DNA of 64,000 bases from Morinoia aosen (GCA_030386875.1 CM059560.1:43132757-43196756), one strand, 5' to 3'. Positions 12,906 through 27,299 are shown, counted from the stretch's first letter. The notes: generated by a model not told the origin, from the sequence alone. Numbers and translations are program-made.

Positions 12906-15159
12906 TTTGTTCGTTCTAGAGATATTTCCTGTACTCCTTTGTGCGCTGTAGAGATACCTTCTGTACTCCTTTGTGCGCTGTAGAGATATCTCGTGTACTC
13001 TTTTGTACGTTCTAGAGATATTTCCTGTACTCCTTTGTGCGCTGTAGAGATACCTTCTGTACTCCTTTGTGTGCTGTAGAGATACCTTCTGTACTTCTTT
13101 GTGCGCTGTAGAGATACCTTCTGTACTCCTTTGTACGCTGTAGAGATACCTCGTGTACTCCTTTGTGCGCTGTAGAGATACCTTCTGTACTCCTTTGTGC
13201 GCTGTAGAGATACCTTCTGTACTCCTTTGTGCGCTGTAGAGATACCTTCTGTACTCCTTTGTACGCTGTAGAGATACCTTCTGTACTCCTTTGTACGCTG
13301 TAGAGATTCCTTCTGTACTCCTTTGTGCGCTGTAAAGATACCTTCTGTACTCCTTTGTACGCTGTAGAGATACCTCGTGTACTCCTTTGTACGTTCTAGA
13401 GATATTTCCTGTACTCCTTTGTGCGCTGTAGAGATACCTTCTGTACTCCTTTGTGCGCTGTAGAGATACCTTCTGTACTCCTTTGTGCGCTGTAGAGATA
13501 CCTTCTGTACTCCTTTGTGCGCTGTAGAGATACCTTCTGTACTCCTTTGTGCGCTGTAGAGATACCTTCTGTACTCCTTTGTACGCTGTAGAGATACCTT
13601 CTGTACTCCTTTGTGCGCTGTAGAGATACCTTCTGTACTCCTTTGTACGCTGTAGAGATACCTCGTGTACTCCTTTGTACGTTCTAGAGATATTTCCTGT
13701 ACTCCTTTGTGCGCTGTAGAGATACCTTCTGTACTCCTTTGTGCGCTGTAGAGATACCTTCTGTACTCCTTTGTGCGCTGTAGAGATACCTTCTGTACTA
13801 CTTTGTGCGCAGTAGAGATACCTTCTGTACTCCTTTGAGCGCTGTAGAGATACCTTCTGTACTCCTTTGTACGCTGTAGAGATACCTCGTGTACTCCTTT
13901 GTGCGCTGTAGAGATACCTTCTGTACTTCTTTGTGCGCTGTAGAGATACCTTCTGTACTCCTTTGTGCGCTGTAGAGATACCTTCTGTACTCTTTTGGAC
14001 GTTCTAGAGATATTTCCTGTACTCCTTTGTGCGCTGTAGAGATACCTTCTGTACTCCTTTGTGCGCTGTAGAGATATTTCCTGTACTTCTTTGTGCGCTG
14101 TAGAGATACCTTCTGTACTCCTTTGTGCGCTGTAGAGATACCTTCTGTACTCCTTTGTACGCTGTAGAGATACCTCGTGTACTCCTTTGTACGTTCTAGA
14201 GATATTTCCTGTACTCCTTTGTGCGCTGTAGAGATACCTTCTGTACCCCTTTGTGCGCTGTAGAGATACCTTCTGTACTCCTTTGTGCGCTGTAGAGATA
14301 CCTTCTGTACTCCTTTGTACGCTGTAGAGATACCTTCTGTACTCCTTTGTGCGCTGTAGAGATACCTTCTGTACTCCTTTGTACGCTGTAGAGATACCTC
14401 GTGTACTCCTTTAAACGTTCTAGAGATATTTCCTGTACTCCTTTGTGAACTGTAGAGACACCTTCTGTACTCCTTTGTGCGCTGTAGAGATACCTTCTGT
14501 ACTCCTTTGTGCGCTGTAGAGATACCTTCTGTACTCCTTTGTACGCTGTAGAGATACCTTCTGTACTCCTTTGTGCGCTGTAGAGATACCTTCTGTACTC
14601 CTTTGTACGCTGTAGAGATACCTCGTGTACTCCTTTGTACGTTCTAGAGATATTTCCTGTACTCCTTTGTGCGCTGTATAGATACCTTCTGTACTCCTTT
14701 GTGCGCTGTAGAGATACCTTCTGTACTCCTTTGTGCGCTGTAGAGAAACCTTCTGTACTCTTTTGTACGTTCTAGAGATATTTCCTGTACTCCTTTGTGC
14801 GCTGTAGAGATACCTTCTGTACTCCTTTGTGCGCTGTAGAGATATTTCCTGTACTCCTTTGTGCGCTGTGGAGATACCTTCTGTACTCCTTTGTGCGCTG
14901 TAGAGATACCTTCTGTACTCCTTTGTACGCTGTAGAGATACCTCGTGTACTCCTTTGTACGTTCTAGAGATATTTCCTGTACTCCTTTGTGCGCTGTAGA
15001 GATACCTTCTGTACTCCTTTGTGCGCTGTAGAGATACCTTCTGTACTCCTTTGTGCGCTGTAGAGATACCTTCTGTACTCCTTTGTACGCTGTAGAGATA
15101 CCTTCTGTACTCCTTTGTGCGCTGTAGAGATACCTTCTGTACTCCTTTGTACGCTGTAG
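12906..15159 (+). repeat. alpha core block, copy 2
   Basis: Matches alpha copy 1: GCGCAGTAGAG and TTTGAGCGCTG near 13800-13850, no 1-bp deletion near 12970, and TTTAAACGTT at 14410. A private variant (GTGAACTGTAGAGACACC) sits near 14447. A long antisense open frame of 308 codons at 14420-15346 pairs with the one at 4631-5557. Confidence 0.75.
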
Positions 15160-16457
15160 AGATCCCTCGTGTACTCCTTTGTACGTTCTTGAGATATTTC
15201 CTGTACTCCTTTGTGCGCTGTAGAGATACCTTCTGTACTCCTTTGTGCGCTGTAGAGATACCTTCTGTACTCCTTTGTGCGCTGTAGAGATACCTTCTGT
15301 ACTCCTTTGTACGCTGTAGAGATACCTTCTGTACTCCTTTGTGCACTGTAGAGATACCTTCTGTACTCCTTTGTACGCTGTAGAGATACCTCGTGTACTC
15401 CTTTGTACGTTCTAGAGATATTTCCTGTACTCCTTTGTGCGCTGTAGAGATACCTTCTGTACTCCTTTGTGCGCTGTAGAGATACCTTCTGTACTCCTTT
15501 GTACGCTGTAGAGATACCTCGTGTACTCCTTTGTACGTTCTAGAGATATTTCCTGTACTCCTTTGTGCGCTGTAGAGATACCTTCTGTACTCCTTTGTGC
15601 GCTGTAGAGATACCTTCTGTACTCCTTTGTGCGCTGTAGAGATACCTTCTGTACTCCTTTGTGCGCTGTAGAGATACCTTCTGTACTCCTTTGTACGCTT
15701 TAGAGATACCTCGTGTACTCCTTTGTGCGCTGTAGAGATACCTTCTGTACTCCTTTGTGCGCTGTAGAGATACCTTCTGTACTCCTTTGTGCGCTGTAGA
15801 GATACCTTCTGTACTCCTTTGTACGTTCAAGAGATATTTCCTGTACTCTTTTGTGCGCTGTAGAGATACCTTCTGTACTCCTTTGTGCGCTGTAGAGATA
15901 CCTTCTGTACTCCTTTGTGCGCTGTAGAGATACCTTCTGTACTCCTTTGTGCGCTGTAGAGGTACCTTCTGTACTCCTTTGTACGCTGTAGAGATACCTC
16001 GTGTACTCCTTTGTGCGCTGTAGAGATACCTTCTGTACTCCTTTGTACGCTGTAGTGATGCCTCGTGTACTCCTTTGTACGTTCTAGAGATATTTCCTGT
16101 ACTCCTTTGTGCGCTGTAGAGATACCTTCTGTACTCCTTTGTGCGCTGTAGAGATAGCTTCTGTACTTCTTTGTGCGCTGTAGAGATACCTTCTGTACTC
16201 CTTTGTGCGCTGTAGAGATACCTTCTGTACTCCTTTGTACGCTGTAGAGATACCTCGTGTACTCCTTTGTACGTTCTAGAGATATTTCCTGTACTCCTTT
16301 GTGTGCTGTAGAGATACCTTCTGTACTCCTTTGTGCGCTGTAGAGATACCTTCTGTACTCCTTTGTGCGCTGTAGAGATACCTTCTGTACTCCTTTGTGC
16401 ACTGTAGAGATACCTTCTGTACTCCTTTGTACGCTGTAGAGATACCTCGTGTACTCC
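15160..16457 (+). repeat. tail block, copy 4
   Basis: Starts with AGATCCCTCG and CGTTCTTGAG and has AGAGGTACC at 15958. It is 1,298 bp between markers, one monomer shorter than copies 1 and 3. Confidence 0.72.
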
Positions 16458-19208
16458 TTTGTTCGTTCTAGAGATATTTCCTGTACTCCTTTGTGCGCTG
16501 TAGAGATACCTTCTGTACTCTTTGTGCGCTGTAGAGATATCTCGTGTACTCTTTTGTACGTTCTAGAGATATTTCCTGTACTCCTTTGTGCGCTGTAGAG
16601 ATACCTTCTGTACTCCTTTGTGCGCTGTAGAGATACCTTCTGTACTTCTTTGTGCGCTGTAGAGATACCTTCTGTACTCCTTTGTACGCTGTAGAGATAC
16701 CTCGTGTACTCCTTTGTGCGCTGTAGAGATACCTTCTGTACATCTTTGTGCGCTGTAGAGATACCTTCTGTACTCCTTTGTGCGCTGTAGAGATACCTTC
16801 TGTACTCCTTTGTACGCTGTAGAGATACCTCGTGTGCTCCTTTGTACGTTCTAGAGATATTTCCTGTACTCCTTTGTGCGCTGTAGAGATACCTTCTGTA
16901 CTCCTTTGTGCGCTGTAGAGATACCTTCTGTACTCCTTTGTACGCTGTAGAGATACCTTCTGTACTCCTTTGTGCGCTGTGAAGATACCTTCTGTACTCC
17001 TTTGTACGCTGTAGAGATACCTCGTGTACTCCTTTGTACGTTCTAGAGATATTTCCTGTACTCCTTTGTGCGCTGTAGAGATACCTTCTGTACTCCTTTG
17101 TGCGCTGTAGAGATACCTTCTGTACTCCTTTGTGCGCTGTAGAGATACCTTCTGTACTCCTTTGTGCGCTGTAGAGATACCTTCTGTACTCCTTTGTGCG
17201 CTGTAGAGATACCTTCTGTACTCCTTTGTACGCTGTAGAGATACCTTCTGTACTCCTTTGTGCGCTGTAGAGATACCTTCTGTACTCCTTTGTACGCTGT
17301 AGAGATACCTCGTGTACTCCTTTGTACGTTCTAGAGATATTTCCTGTACTCCTTTGTGCGCTGTAGAGATACCTTCTGTACTCCTTTGTGCGCTGTAGAG
17401 ATACCTTCTGTACTCCTTTGTGCGCTGTAGAGATACCTTCTGTACTACTTTGTGCGCGGTAGAGATACCTTCTGTACTCCTTTGTGCGCTGTAGAGATAC
17501 CTTCTGTACTCCTTTGTACGCTGTAGAGATACCTCGTGTACTCCTTTGTGCGCTGTAGAGATACCTTCTGTACTTCTTTGTGCGCTGTAGAGATACCTTC
17601 TGTACTCTTTTGGACGTTCTAGAGATATTTCCTGTACTCCTTTGTGCGCTGTAGAGATACCTTCTGTACTCCTTTGTGCGCTGTAGAGATATTTCCTGTA
17701 CTTCTTTGTGCGCTGTAGAGATACCTTCTGTACTCCTTTGTGCGCTGGAGAGATACCTTCTGTACTCCTTTGTACGCTGTAGAGATACCTCGTGTACTCC
17801 TTTGTACGTTCTAGAGATATTTCCTGTACTCCTTTGTGCGCTGTAGAGATACCTTCTGTACCCCTTTGTGCGCTGTAGAGATACCTTCTGTACTCCTTTG
17901 TGCGCTGTAGAGATACCTTCTGTACTCCTTTGTACGCTGTAGAGATACCTTCTGTACTCCTTTGTGCGCTGTAGAGATACCTTCTGTACTCCTTTGTACG
18001 CTGTAGAGATACCTCGTGTACTCCTTTAAACGTTCTAGAGATATTTCCTGTACTCCTTTGTGCGCTGTAGAGATACCTTCTGTACTCCTTTGTGCGGTGT
18101 AGAGATACCTTCTGTACTCCTTTGTACGCTGTAGAGATACCTTCTGTACTCCTTTGTGCGCTGTAGAGATACCTTCTGTACTCCTTTGTACGCTGTAGAG
18201 ATACCTCGTGTACTCCTTTGTACGTTCTAGAGATATTTCCTGTACTCCTTTGTGCGCTGTAGAGATACCTTCTGTACTCCTTTGTGCGCTGTAGAGATAC
18301 CTTCTGTACTCCTTTGTACGCTGTAGAGATACCTCGTGTACTCCTTTGTACGTTCTAGAGATATTTCCTGTACTCCTTTGTGCGCTGTAGAGATACCTTC
18401 TGTACTCCTTTGTGCGCTGTAGAGATACCTTCTGTACTCCTTTGTGCGCTGTAGAGATACCTTCTGTACTCCTTTGTGCGCTGTAGAGATACCTTCTGCA
18501 CTCCTTTGTCCGCTGTAGAGATACCTCGTGTACTCCTTTGTGCGCTGTAGAGATACCTTCTGTACTCCTTTGTGCGCTGTAGAGATACCTTCTGTACTCC
18601 TTTGTGCGCTGTAGAGATACCTTCTGTACTCCTTTGTACGTTCTAGAGATATTTCCTGTACTCCTTTGTGCGCTGTAGAGATACCTTCTGTACTCCTTTG
18701 TGCGCTGTAGAGATACCTTCTGTACTCCTTTGTGCACTGTAGAGATACCTTCTGTACTCCTTTGTGCGCTGCAGAGATACCTTCTGTACTTCTTTGTACG
18801 CTGTAGAGATACCTCGTGTACTCCTTTGTGCGCTGTAGAGATACCTTCTGTACTCCTTTGTACGCTGTAGTGATACCTAGTGTACTCCTTTGTACGTTCT
18901 AGAGATATTTCCTGTACTCCTTTGTGCGCTGTAGAGATACCTTCTGTACTCCTTTGTGCGCTGTAGAGATACCTTCTGTACTTCTTTGTGCGCTGTAGAG
19001 ATACCTTCTGTACTCCTTTGTGCGCTGTAGAGATACCTTCTGTACTCCTTTCTACGCTGTAGAGATACCTCGTGTACTCCTTTGTACGTTCTAGAGATAT
19101 TTCCTGTACTCCTTTGTGCGCTGTAGAGATACCTTCTGTACTCCTTTGTGCGCTGTAGAGATACCTTCTGTACTCCTTTGTGCGCTGTAGAGATACCTTC
19201 TGTACTCA
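16458..19208 (+). repeat. beta core block, copy 3
   Basis: Carries the beta variant set: 1-bp deletion near 16520, GCGCGGTAGAG near 17455, TGCGGTGTAG near 18095, TTTGTCCGCTG near 18507, GCTGCAGAG near 18769 and GTGATACCTAGTG near 18871. After about 19.2 kb the domain I markers stop recurring in this order, which I take as the end of the domain. Confidence 0.72.
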
Positions 19209-22200
19209 TTTGTGCACTGTAGAGATACCTTCTGTACTCCTTTGTACGCTGTAGAGATACCTCGTGTACTCCTTTGTACGTTCTAGAGATATTTCCTGTA
19301 CTCCTTTGTGCGCTGTAGAGATACCTTCTGTACTCCTTTGTGCGCTGTAGAGATACCTCGTGTACTCTTTTGTACGTTCTAGAGATATTTCCTGTACTCC
19401 TTTGTGCGCTGTAGAGATACCTTCTGTACTCCTTTGTGCGCTGTAGAGATACCTTCTGTACTCCTTTGTGTGCTGTAGAGATACCTTCTGTACTCCTTTG
19501 TACGCTGTAGAGATACCTTCTGTACTCCTTTGTGCGCTGTAGAGATACCTTCTGTACTCCTTTGTACGCTGTAGAGATACCTCGTGTACTCCTTTGTACG
19601 TTCTAGAGATATTTCCTGTACTCCTTTGTGCGCTGTAGAGATACCTTCTGTACTCCTTTGTGCGCTGTAGAGATACCTTCTGTACTCCTTTGTACGCTGT
19701 AGAGATACCTTCTGTACTCCTTTGTGCGCTGTAGAGATACCTTCTGTACTCCTTTGTACGCTGTAGAGATACCTCGTGTACTCCTTTGTACGTTCCAGAG
19801 ATATTTCCTGTACTCCTTTGTGCGCTGTAGAGATACCTTCTGTACTCCTTTGTGCGCTGTAGAGATACCTTCTGTATTCCTTTGTGCGCTGTAGAGATAT
19901 CTTCTGTACTCCTTTGTGCGCTGTAGAGATACCTTCTGTACTCCTTTGTGCGCTGTAGAGATACCTTCTGTACTCCTTTGTACGCTGTAGAGATACCTTC
20001 TGTACTCCTTTGTGCGCTGTAGAGATACCTTCTGTACTCCTTTGTACGCTGTAGAGATACCTCGTGTACTCCTTTGTACGTTCTAGAGATATTTCCTGTA
20101 CTCCTTTGTGCGCTTTAGAGATACCTTCTGTACTCCTTTGTGCGCTGTAGAGATACCTTCTGTACTCCTTTGTGCGCTGTAGAGATACCTTCTGTACTCC
20201 TTTGTACGTTCTAGAGATATTTCCTGTACTCCTTTGTGCGCTGTAGAGATACCTTCTTTACTCCTTTGTGCGCTGTAGAGATACCTTCTGTACTCCTTTG
20301 TACGCTGTAGAGATACCTTCTGTACTCCTTTGTACGCTGTAGAGATACCTTATGTACTCCTTTGTGCGCTGTAGAGATACCTTCTGTACTCCTTTGTACG
20401 CTGTAGAGATACCTCGTGTACTCCTTTGTACGTTCTAGAAATATTTCCTGTACTCCTTTGTGCGCTGTAGAGATACCTTCTGTACTCCTTTGTGCGCTGT
20501 TGAGATACCTTCTCTACTCCTTTGTACGTTCTAGAGATATTTCCTGTACTCCTTTGTACGCTGTAGAGATACTTCTGTACTCCTTTGTGCGCTTTAGAGA
20601 TACCTTCTGTACTCCTTTGTACGCTGTAGAGATACCTCGTGTACTCCTTTGTACGTTTTAGAGATATTTCCTGTACTTCTTTGTGCGCTGTAGAGATACC
20701 TTCTGTACTCCTTTGTGCGCTGTAGAGATACCTTCTGTACTCCTTTGTGCGCTGTAGAGATACCTTCTGTACTCCTTTGTGCACTGTAGAGATACCTTCT
20801 GTACTCCTTTGTACGCTGTAGAGATACCTCGTGTACTCCTTTGTACGTTCTAGAGATATTTCCTGTACTCCTTTGTGCGCTGTAGAGATACCTTCTGTAC
20901 TCCTTTGTGCGCTGTAGAGATACCTTCTGTACTCCTTTGTGCGCTGTAGAGATACCTTCTGTACTCCTTTGTGCGCTGTAGAGATACCTTCTGTACTCCT
21001 TTGTACGCTGTAGAGATACCTCGTGTACTCCTTCGTACGTTCTAGAGATATTTCTTGTACTCCTTTGTGCGCTGTAGAGATACCTTCTGTACTCCTTTGT
21101 GCGCTGTAGAGATACCTTCTGTACTCCTTTGTGCGCTGTAGAGATACCTTCTGTACTCCTTTGTGCGCTGTAGAGATACCTTCTGTACTCCTTTGTACGC
21201 TGTAGAGATACCTTCTGTACTCCTTTGTGCGCTGTAGAGATACATTCTGTACTCCTTTGTGCGCTGTAGAGATACCTTCTGTACTCCTTTGTGCGCTGTA
21301 GAGATACCTCGTGTACTCCTTTGTACGTTCTAGAGATATTTCCTGTACTCCTTTGTGCGCTGTAGAGATACCTTCTGTACTCCTTTGTGCGCTGTAGAGA
21401 TACCTTCTGTACTCCTTTGTGCGCTGTAGAGATACCTTCTGTACTCCTTTGTACGCTGTAGAGATACCTTCTGTACTCCTTTGTGCGCTGTAGAGATACC
21501 TTCTGTACTCCTTTTTACGCTGTAGAGATACCTCGTGTACTCCTTTGTACGTTCTAGAGATATTTCCTGTACTCCTTTGTGCGCTGTAGAGATACCTTCT
21601 GTACTCCTTTGTGCGCTGTAGAGATACCTTCTGTACTCCTTTGTGCGCTTTAGAGATACCTTCTGTACTCCTTTGTGCGCTGTAGAGATACCTTCTGTAC
21701 TCCTTTGTGCGCTGTAGAGATACCTTCTGTACTCCTTTGTACGCTGTAGAGATACCTCGTGTACTCCTTTGTACGTTCTAGAGATTTTTCCTGTACTCCT
21801 TTGTGCGCTGTAGAGATACCTTCTGTACTCCTTTGTGCGCTGTAGAGATACCTTCTGTACTCCTTTGTGCGCTGTAGAGATACCTTCTGTACTCCTTTGT
21901 GCGCTGTAGAGATACCTTCTGTACTCCTTTGTACGCTGTAGAGATACCTCGTGTACTCCTTTGTACGTTCTAGAGATATTTCCTGTACTCCTTTGTGCGC
22001 TGTAGAGATACCTTCTGTACTCCTTTGTGCGCTGTAGAGATACCTTCTGTACTCCTTTGTGCGCTGTAGAGATACCTTCTGTACTCCTTTGTGCGCTGTA
22101 GAGATACCTTCTGTACTCCTTTGTACGTTCTAGAGATATTTCCTGTACTCCTTTGTGCGCTGTAGAGATACCTTCTGTACTCCTTTGTACGCTGTAGAGA

Positions 22201-25200
22201 TACCTCGTGTACTCCTTTGTACGTTCTAGAGATATTTCCTGTACTCCTTTACGCGCTGTAGAGATACCTTCTGTACTCCTTTGTGCGCTGTAGAGATACC
22301 TTCTGTACTCCTTTGTGCGCTGTAGAGATACCTTCTGTACTCCTTTGTACGCTGTAGAGATACCTCGTGTACTCCTTTGTACGTTCTAGAGATATTTCCT
22401 GTACTCCTTTGTGCGCTGTAGAGATACCTTCTGTACTCCTTTGTGCGCTGTAGAGATACCTTTTGTACTCCTTTGTACGCTGTAGAGATACCTTCTGTAC
22501 TCCTTTGTGCGCTGTAGAGATACCTTCTGTACTCCTTTGTACGCTGTAGAGATACCTCGTGTACTCCTTTGTACGTTCTAGAGATATTTCCTGTACTCCT
22601 TTGTGCGCTGTAGAGATACCTTCTGTACTCCTTTGTGCGCTGTAGAGATACCTTCTGTACTCCTTTGTACGCTGTAGAGATACCTTCTGTACTCCTTTGT
22701 GCGCTGTAGAGATACCTTCTGTACTCCTTTGTACGCTGTAGAGATACCTCGTGTACTCCTTTGTACGTTCTAGAGATATTTCCTGTAATCCTTTGTGCGC
22801 TGTAGAGATACCTTCTGTACTCCTTTGTGCGCTGTAGAGATACCTTCTGTACTCCTTTGTGCGCTGTAGAGATACCTTCTGTACTCCTTTGTGCGCTGTA
22901 GAGATACCTTCTGTACTCCTTTGTGCGCTGTAGAGATACCTTCTGTACTCCTTTGTACGCTGTAGAGATATCTTCTGTACTCCCTTGTGCGCTGTAGAGA
23001 TACCTTCTGTACTCCTTTGTACGCTGTAGAGATACCTCGTGTACTCCTTTGTACGTTCTAGAGATATTTCCTGTACTCCTTTGTGCGCTGTAGAGATACC
23101 TTCTGTACTCCTTTGTGCGCTGTAGAGATACCTTCTGTACTCCTTTGTGCGCTGTAGAGATACCTTCTGTACTCCTTTGTACGTTCTAGAGATATTTCCT
23201 GTACTTCTTTGTGCGCTGTAGAGATACCTTCTGTACTCCTTTGTGCGCTGTAGAGATACCTTCTGTACTCCTTTGTGCGCTGTAGAGATACCTTCTGTAC
23301 TCCTTTGTACGCTGTAGAGATACCTTCTGTACTCCTTTGTGCGCTGTAGAGATACCTTCTGTACTCCTTTGTGCGCTGTAGAGATACCTCGTGTACTCCT
23401 TTGTACGTTCTAGAGATATTTCCTGTACTCCTTTGTGCGCTGTAGAGATACCTTCTGTACTCCTTTGTGCGCTGTAGAGATACCTTCTGTACTCCTTTGT
23501 ACGTTCTAGAGATATTTCCTGTACTCCTTTGTACGCTGTAGAGATACCTTCTGTACTCCTTTGTGCGCTGTAGAGATACCTTCTGTACTCCCTTGTGCGC
23601 TGTAGAGATACCTCGTGTACTCCTTTGTACGTTCTAGAGATATTTCCTGTACTCCTTTGTGCGCTGTAGAGATACCTTCTGTACTCCTTTGTGCGCTGTA
23701 GAGATACCTTCTGTACTCCTTTGTGCGCTGTAGAGATACCTTCTGTACTCCTTTGTGCGCTGTAGAGATACCTTTTGTACTCCTTTGTACGCTGTAGAGA
23801 TACCTCGTGTACTCCTTTGTACGTTCTAGAGATATTTCCTGTACTCCTTTGTGCGCTGTAGAGATACCTTCTGTACTCCTTTGTGCGCTGTAGAGATACC
23901 TTCTGTACTCCTTTGTGCGCTGTAGAGATACCTTCTGTACTCCTTTGTGCGCTGTAGAGATACCTTCTGAACTCCTTTGTACGCTGTAGAGATACCTCGT
24001 GTACTCCTTTCTACGTTCTAGAGATATTTCCTGTACTCCTTTGTGCGCTGTAGAGATACCTTCTGTACTCCTTTGTGCGCTGTAGAGATACCTTCTGTAC
24101 TCCTTTGTGCGCTGTAGAGATACCTTCTGTACTCCTTTGTACGCTGTAGAGATACCTTGTGTACTCCTTTGTGCGCTGTAGAGATACCTTCTGTACTCCT
24201 TTGTGCGCTGTAGAGATACCTTCTGTACTCCTTTGTGCGCTGTAGAGATACCTCGTGAACTCCTTTGTACGTTCTAGAGATATTTCCTGTACTCCTTTGT
24301 GCGCAGTAGAGATACCTTCTGTACTCCTTTGTGCGCTGTAGAGATACCTTCTGTACTCCTTTGTACGTTCTAGAGATATTTCCTGTACTCCTTTGTGCGC
24401 TGTAGAGATACCTTCTGTACTCCTTCGTGCGCTGTAGAGATACCTTCTGTACTCCTTTGTGCGCTGTAGAGATACCTTCTTTACTCCTTTGTACGCTGTA
24501 GAGATACCTTCTGTACTCATTTGTGCGCTGTAGAGATACCTTCTGTACTCCTTTGTACGCTGTAGAGATACCTCGTGTACTCCTTTGTACGTTTTAGAGA
24601 TATTTCCTGTACTCCTTTGTGCGCTGTAGAGATACCTTCTGTACTCCTTTGTGCGCTGTAGAGATACCTTCTGTACTCCTTTGTGCGCTGTAGAGATACC
24701 TTCTGTACTCCTTTGTGCGCTGTAGAGATACCTTCTGTACTCCTTTGTGCGATGTAGAGATACCTTCTGTACTCCTTTGTACGCTGTAGAGATGCCTCGT
24801 GTACTCCTTTGTTCGTTCTAGAGATATTTCTTGTACTCCTTTGTGCGCTGTAGAGACACCTTGTGTACTCCTTTGTGCGCTGTAGAGATACCTTCTGTAC
24901 TCCTTTGTGCGCTGTAGAGATACCTTCTGTACTCCTTTGTGCGCTGTAGAGATACCTTCTGTACTCCTTTGTACGCTGTAGAGATACCTCGTGTATTTTT
25001 TTGTACGTTCTAGAGATATTTCCTGTACTCCTTTGTGCGCTGTAGAGATACCTTCTGTTCTCCTTTGTGCGCTGAAGAGATACCTTCTGTACTCCTTTGT
25101 GCGCTGTAGAGATACCTTCTGTACTCCTTTGTGCGCTGTAGAGATACCTTCTGTAGTCCTTTGTACGTTCTAGAGATATTTCCTGTACTCCTTTGTGCGC

Positions 25201-27299
25201 AGTAGAGATACCTTCTGTACTCCTTTGTACGCTGTAGAGATACCTCGTGTACTCCTTTGTACGTTCTAGAGATATTTCCTGTACTCCTTTGTGCGCTGTA
25301 GAGATACCTTCAGTACTCCTTTGTGCGCTGTAGAGATACCTTCTGTACTCCTTTGTGCGCTGTAGAGATACCTTCTGTACTCCTTTGTACGCTGTAGAGA
25401 TACCTCGTGTACTCCTTTGTACGTTCTAGAGATATTTCCTGTACTCCTTTGTGCGCTGTAGAGATACCTTCTGTACTCCTTTGTGCGCTGTAGAGATACC
25501 TTCTGTACTCCTTTGTGCGCTGTAGAGATACCTTCTGTACTCCTTTGTACGCTGTAGAAATACCTTCTGTACTCCTTTGTGCGCTATAGAGATACCTTCT
25601 GTACTCCTTTGTACGCTGTAGAGATACCTCGTGTACTCCTTTGTACGTTCTAGAGATATTTCCTGTACTCCTTTGTGCGCTGTAGAGATACCTTCTGTAC
25701 TCCTTTGTGCGCTGTAGAGATACCTTCTGTACTCCTTTGTGCGCTGTAGAGATACCTTCTGTACTCCTTTGTACGCTGTAGAGATACCTTCTGTACTCCT
25801 TTGTACGCTGTAGAGATACCTCGTGTACTCCTTTGTACGTTCTAAAGATATTTCCTGTACTCCTTTGTGCGCTGTAGAGATACCTTCTGTACTCCTTTGT
25901 GCGCTGTAGAGATACCTTCTGTACTCCTTTGTACGTTCTAGAGATATTTCCTGTACTCCTTTGTACGCTGTAGAGATACCTTCTGTACTCCTTTGTGCGC
26001 TGTAGAGATACCTTCTGTACTCCTTTGTACGCTGTAGAGATACCTCGTGTACTCCTTTGTACGTTCTAGAGATATTTCCTGTACTCCTTTGTGCGCTGTA
26101 GAGATACCTTCTGTACTCCTTTGTGCGCTGTAGAGATACCTTCTGTACTCCTTTGTGCGCTGTATAGATACCTTCTGTACTCCTTTGTGCGCTGTAGAGA
26201 TACCTTCTGTACTCCTTTGTACGCTGTAGAGATACCTCGTGTACTCCTTTGTACGTTCTAGAGATATTTCCTGTACTCCTTTGTGCGCTGTAGAGATACC
26301 TTCTGTACTCCTCTGTGCGCTGTAAAGATACCTTCTGTACTCCTTTGTGCGCTGTAGAGATACCTTCTGTACTCCTTTGTGCGCTGTAGAGATACCTTCT
26401 GTACTCCTTTGTACGCTGTAGAGATACCTCGTGTACTCCTTTCTACGTTCTAGAGATATTTCCTGCACTCCTTTGTGCGCTGTAGAGATACCTTCTGTAC
26501 TCCTTTGTGCGCTGTAGAGATTCCTTCTGTACTCCTTTGTGCGCTGTAGAGATACCTTCTGTACTCCTTTGTACGCTGTAGAGATACCTTCTGTACTCCT
26601 TTGTGCGCTGTAGAGATACCTTCTGTACTCCTTTGTGCGCTGTAGAGATACCTTATGTACTCCTTTGTGCGCTGTAGAGATACCTTCTGTACTCCTTTGT
26701 GCGCTGTAGAGATACCTTCTGTACTCCTTTGTACGTTCTAGAGATATTTCCTGTACTCCTTGGTGCGCTGTAGAGATACCTTCTGTACTCCTTTGTGCGC
26801 TGTAGAGATACCTTCTGTACTCCTTTGTGCGCTGTAGAGATACCTTCTGTACTCCTATGTACGCTGTAGAGATACCTTCTGTACTTCTTTGTGCGCTGTA
26901 GAGATACCTTCTGTACTCCTTTGTACGCTGTAGAGATACCTCGTGTACTCCTTTGTACGTTCTAGAGATATTTCCTGTACTCCTTTGTGCGCTTTAGAGA
27001 TACCTTCTGTACTCCTTTGTACGTTCTAGAGATATTTCCTGTACTCCTTTGTGCGCTGTAGAGATACCTTCTGTACTCCTTTGTGCACTGTAGAGATACC
27101 TTCTGTACTCCTTTGTGCGCTGTAGAGATACCTTCTGAAATCCTTTGTGCGCTGTAGAGATACCATCTGTACTCCTTTGTACGCTGTAGAGATACCTCGT
27201 GTACTCCTTTGTGCGCTGTAGAGATACCTTCTGTACTCCTTTCTGCGCTGTAGAGATACCTTCTGTACTCCTTTGTGCGCTGTAGAGATACCTTCTGTA
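19209..27299 (+). repeat. domain II, first part: satellite without a clear kilobase block
   Basis: Ordinary six- to eight-monomer higher-order units. I did not find rare variants recurring at kilobase spacing by eye. A 1-bp deletion lies near 20571 (GATACTTCTG). No gene or other element is visible. Confidence 0.7.

Larger units (their letters stand above)
1691..19208 (+). repeat. domain I: kilobase-scale super-repeat
   Basis: Rare variants recur in the same order at kilobase spacing. TTTGTTCGTT is at 3021, 6381, 10284, 12906 and 16458. TTTAAACGTT is at 4621, 7948, 11851, 14410 and 18025. AGATCCCTCG is at 1691, 5371, 8954 and 15160. Spacings are whole numbers of monomers once 1-bp deletions are counted, for example 3680 = 115 monomers and 3583 = 112 monomers minus 1. 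This shows blocks of 2.5-3.9 kb copied within the array. Boundaries given for the sub-blocks are marker positions, not exact breakpoints. Confidence 0.85.
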
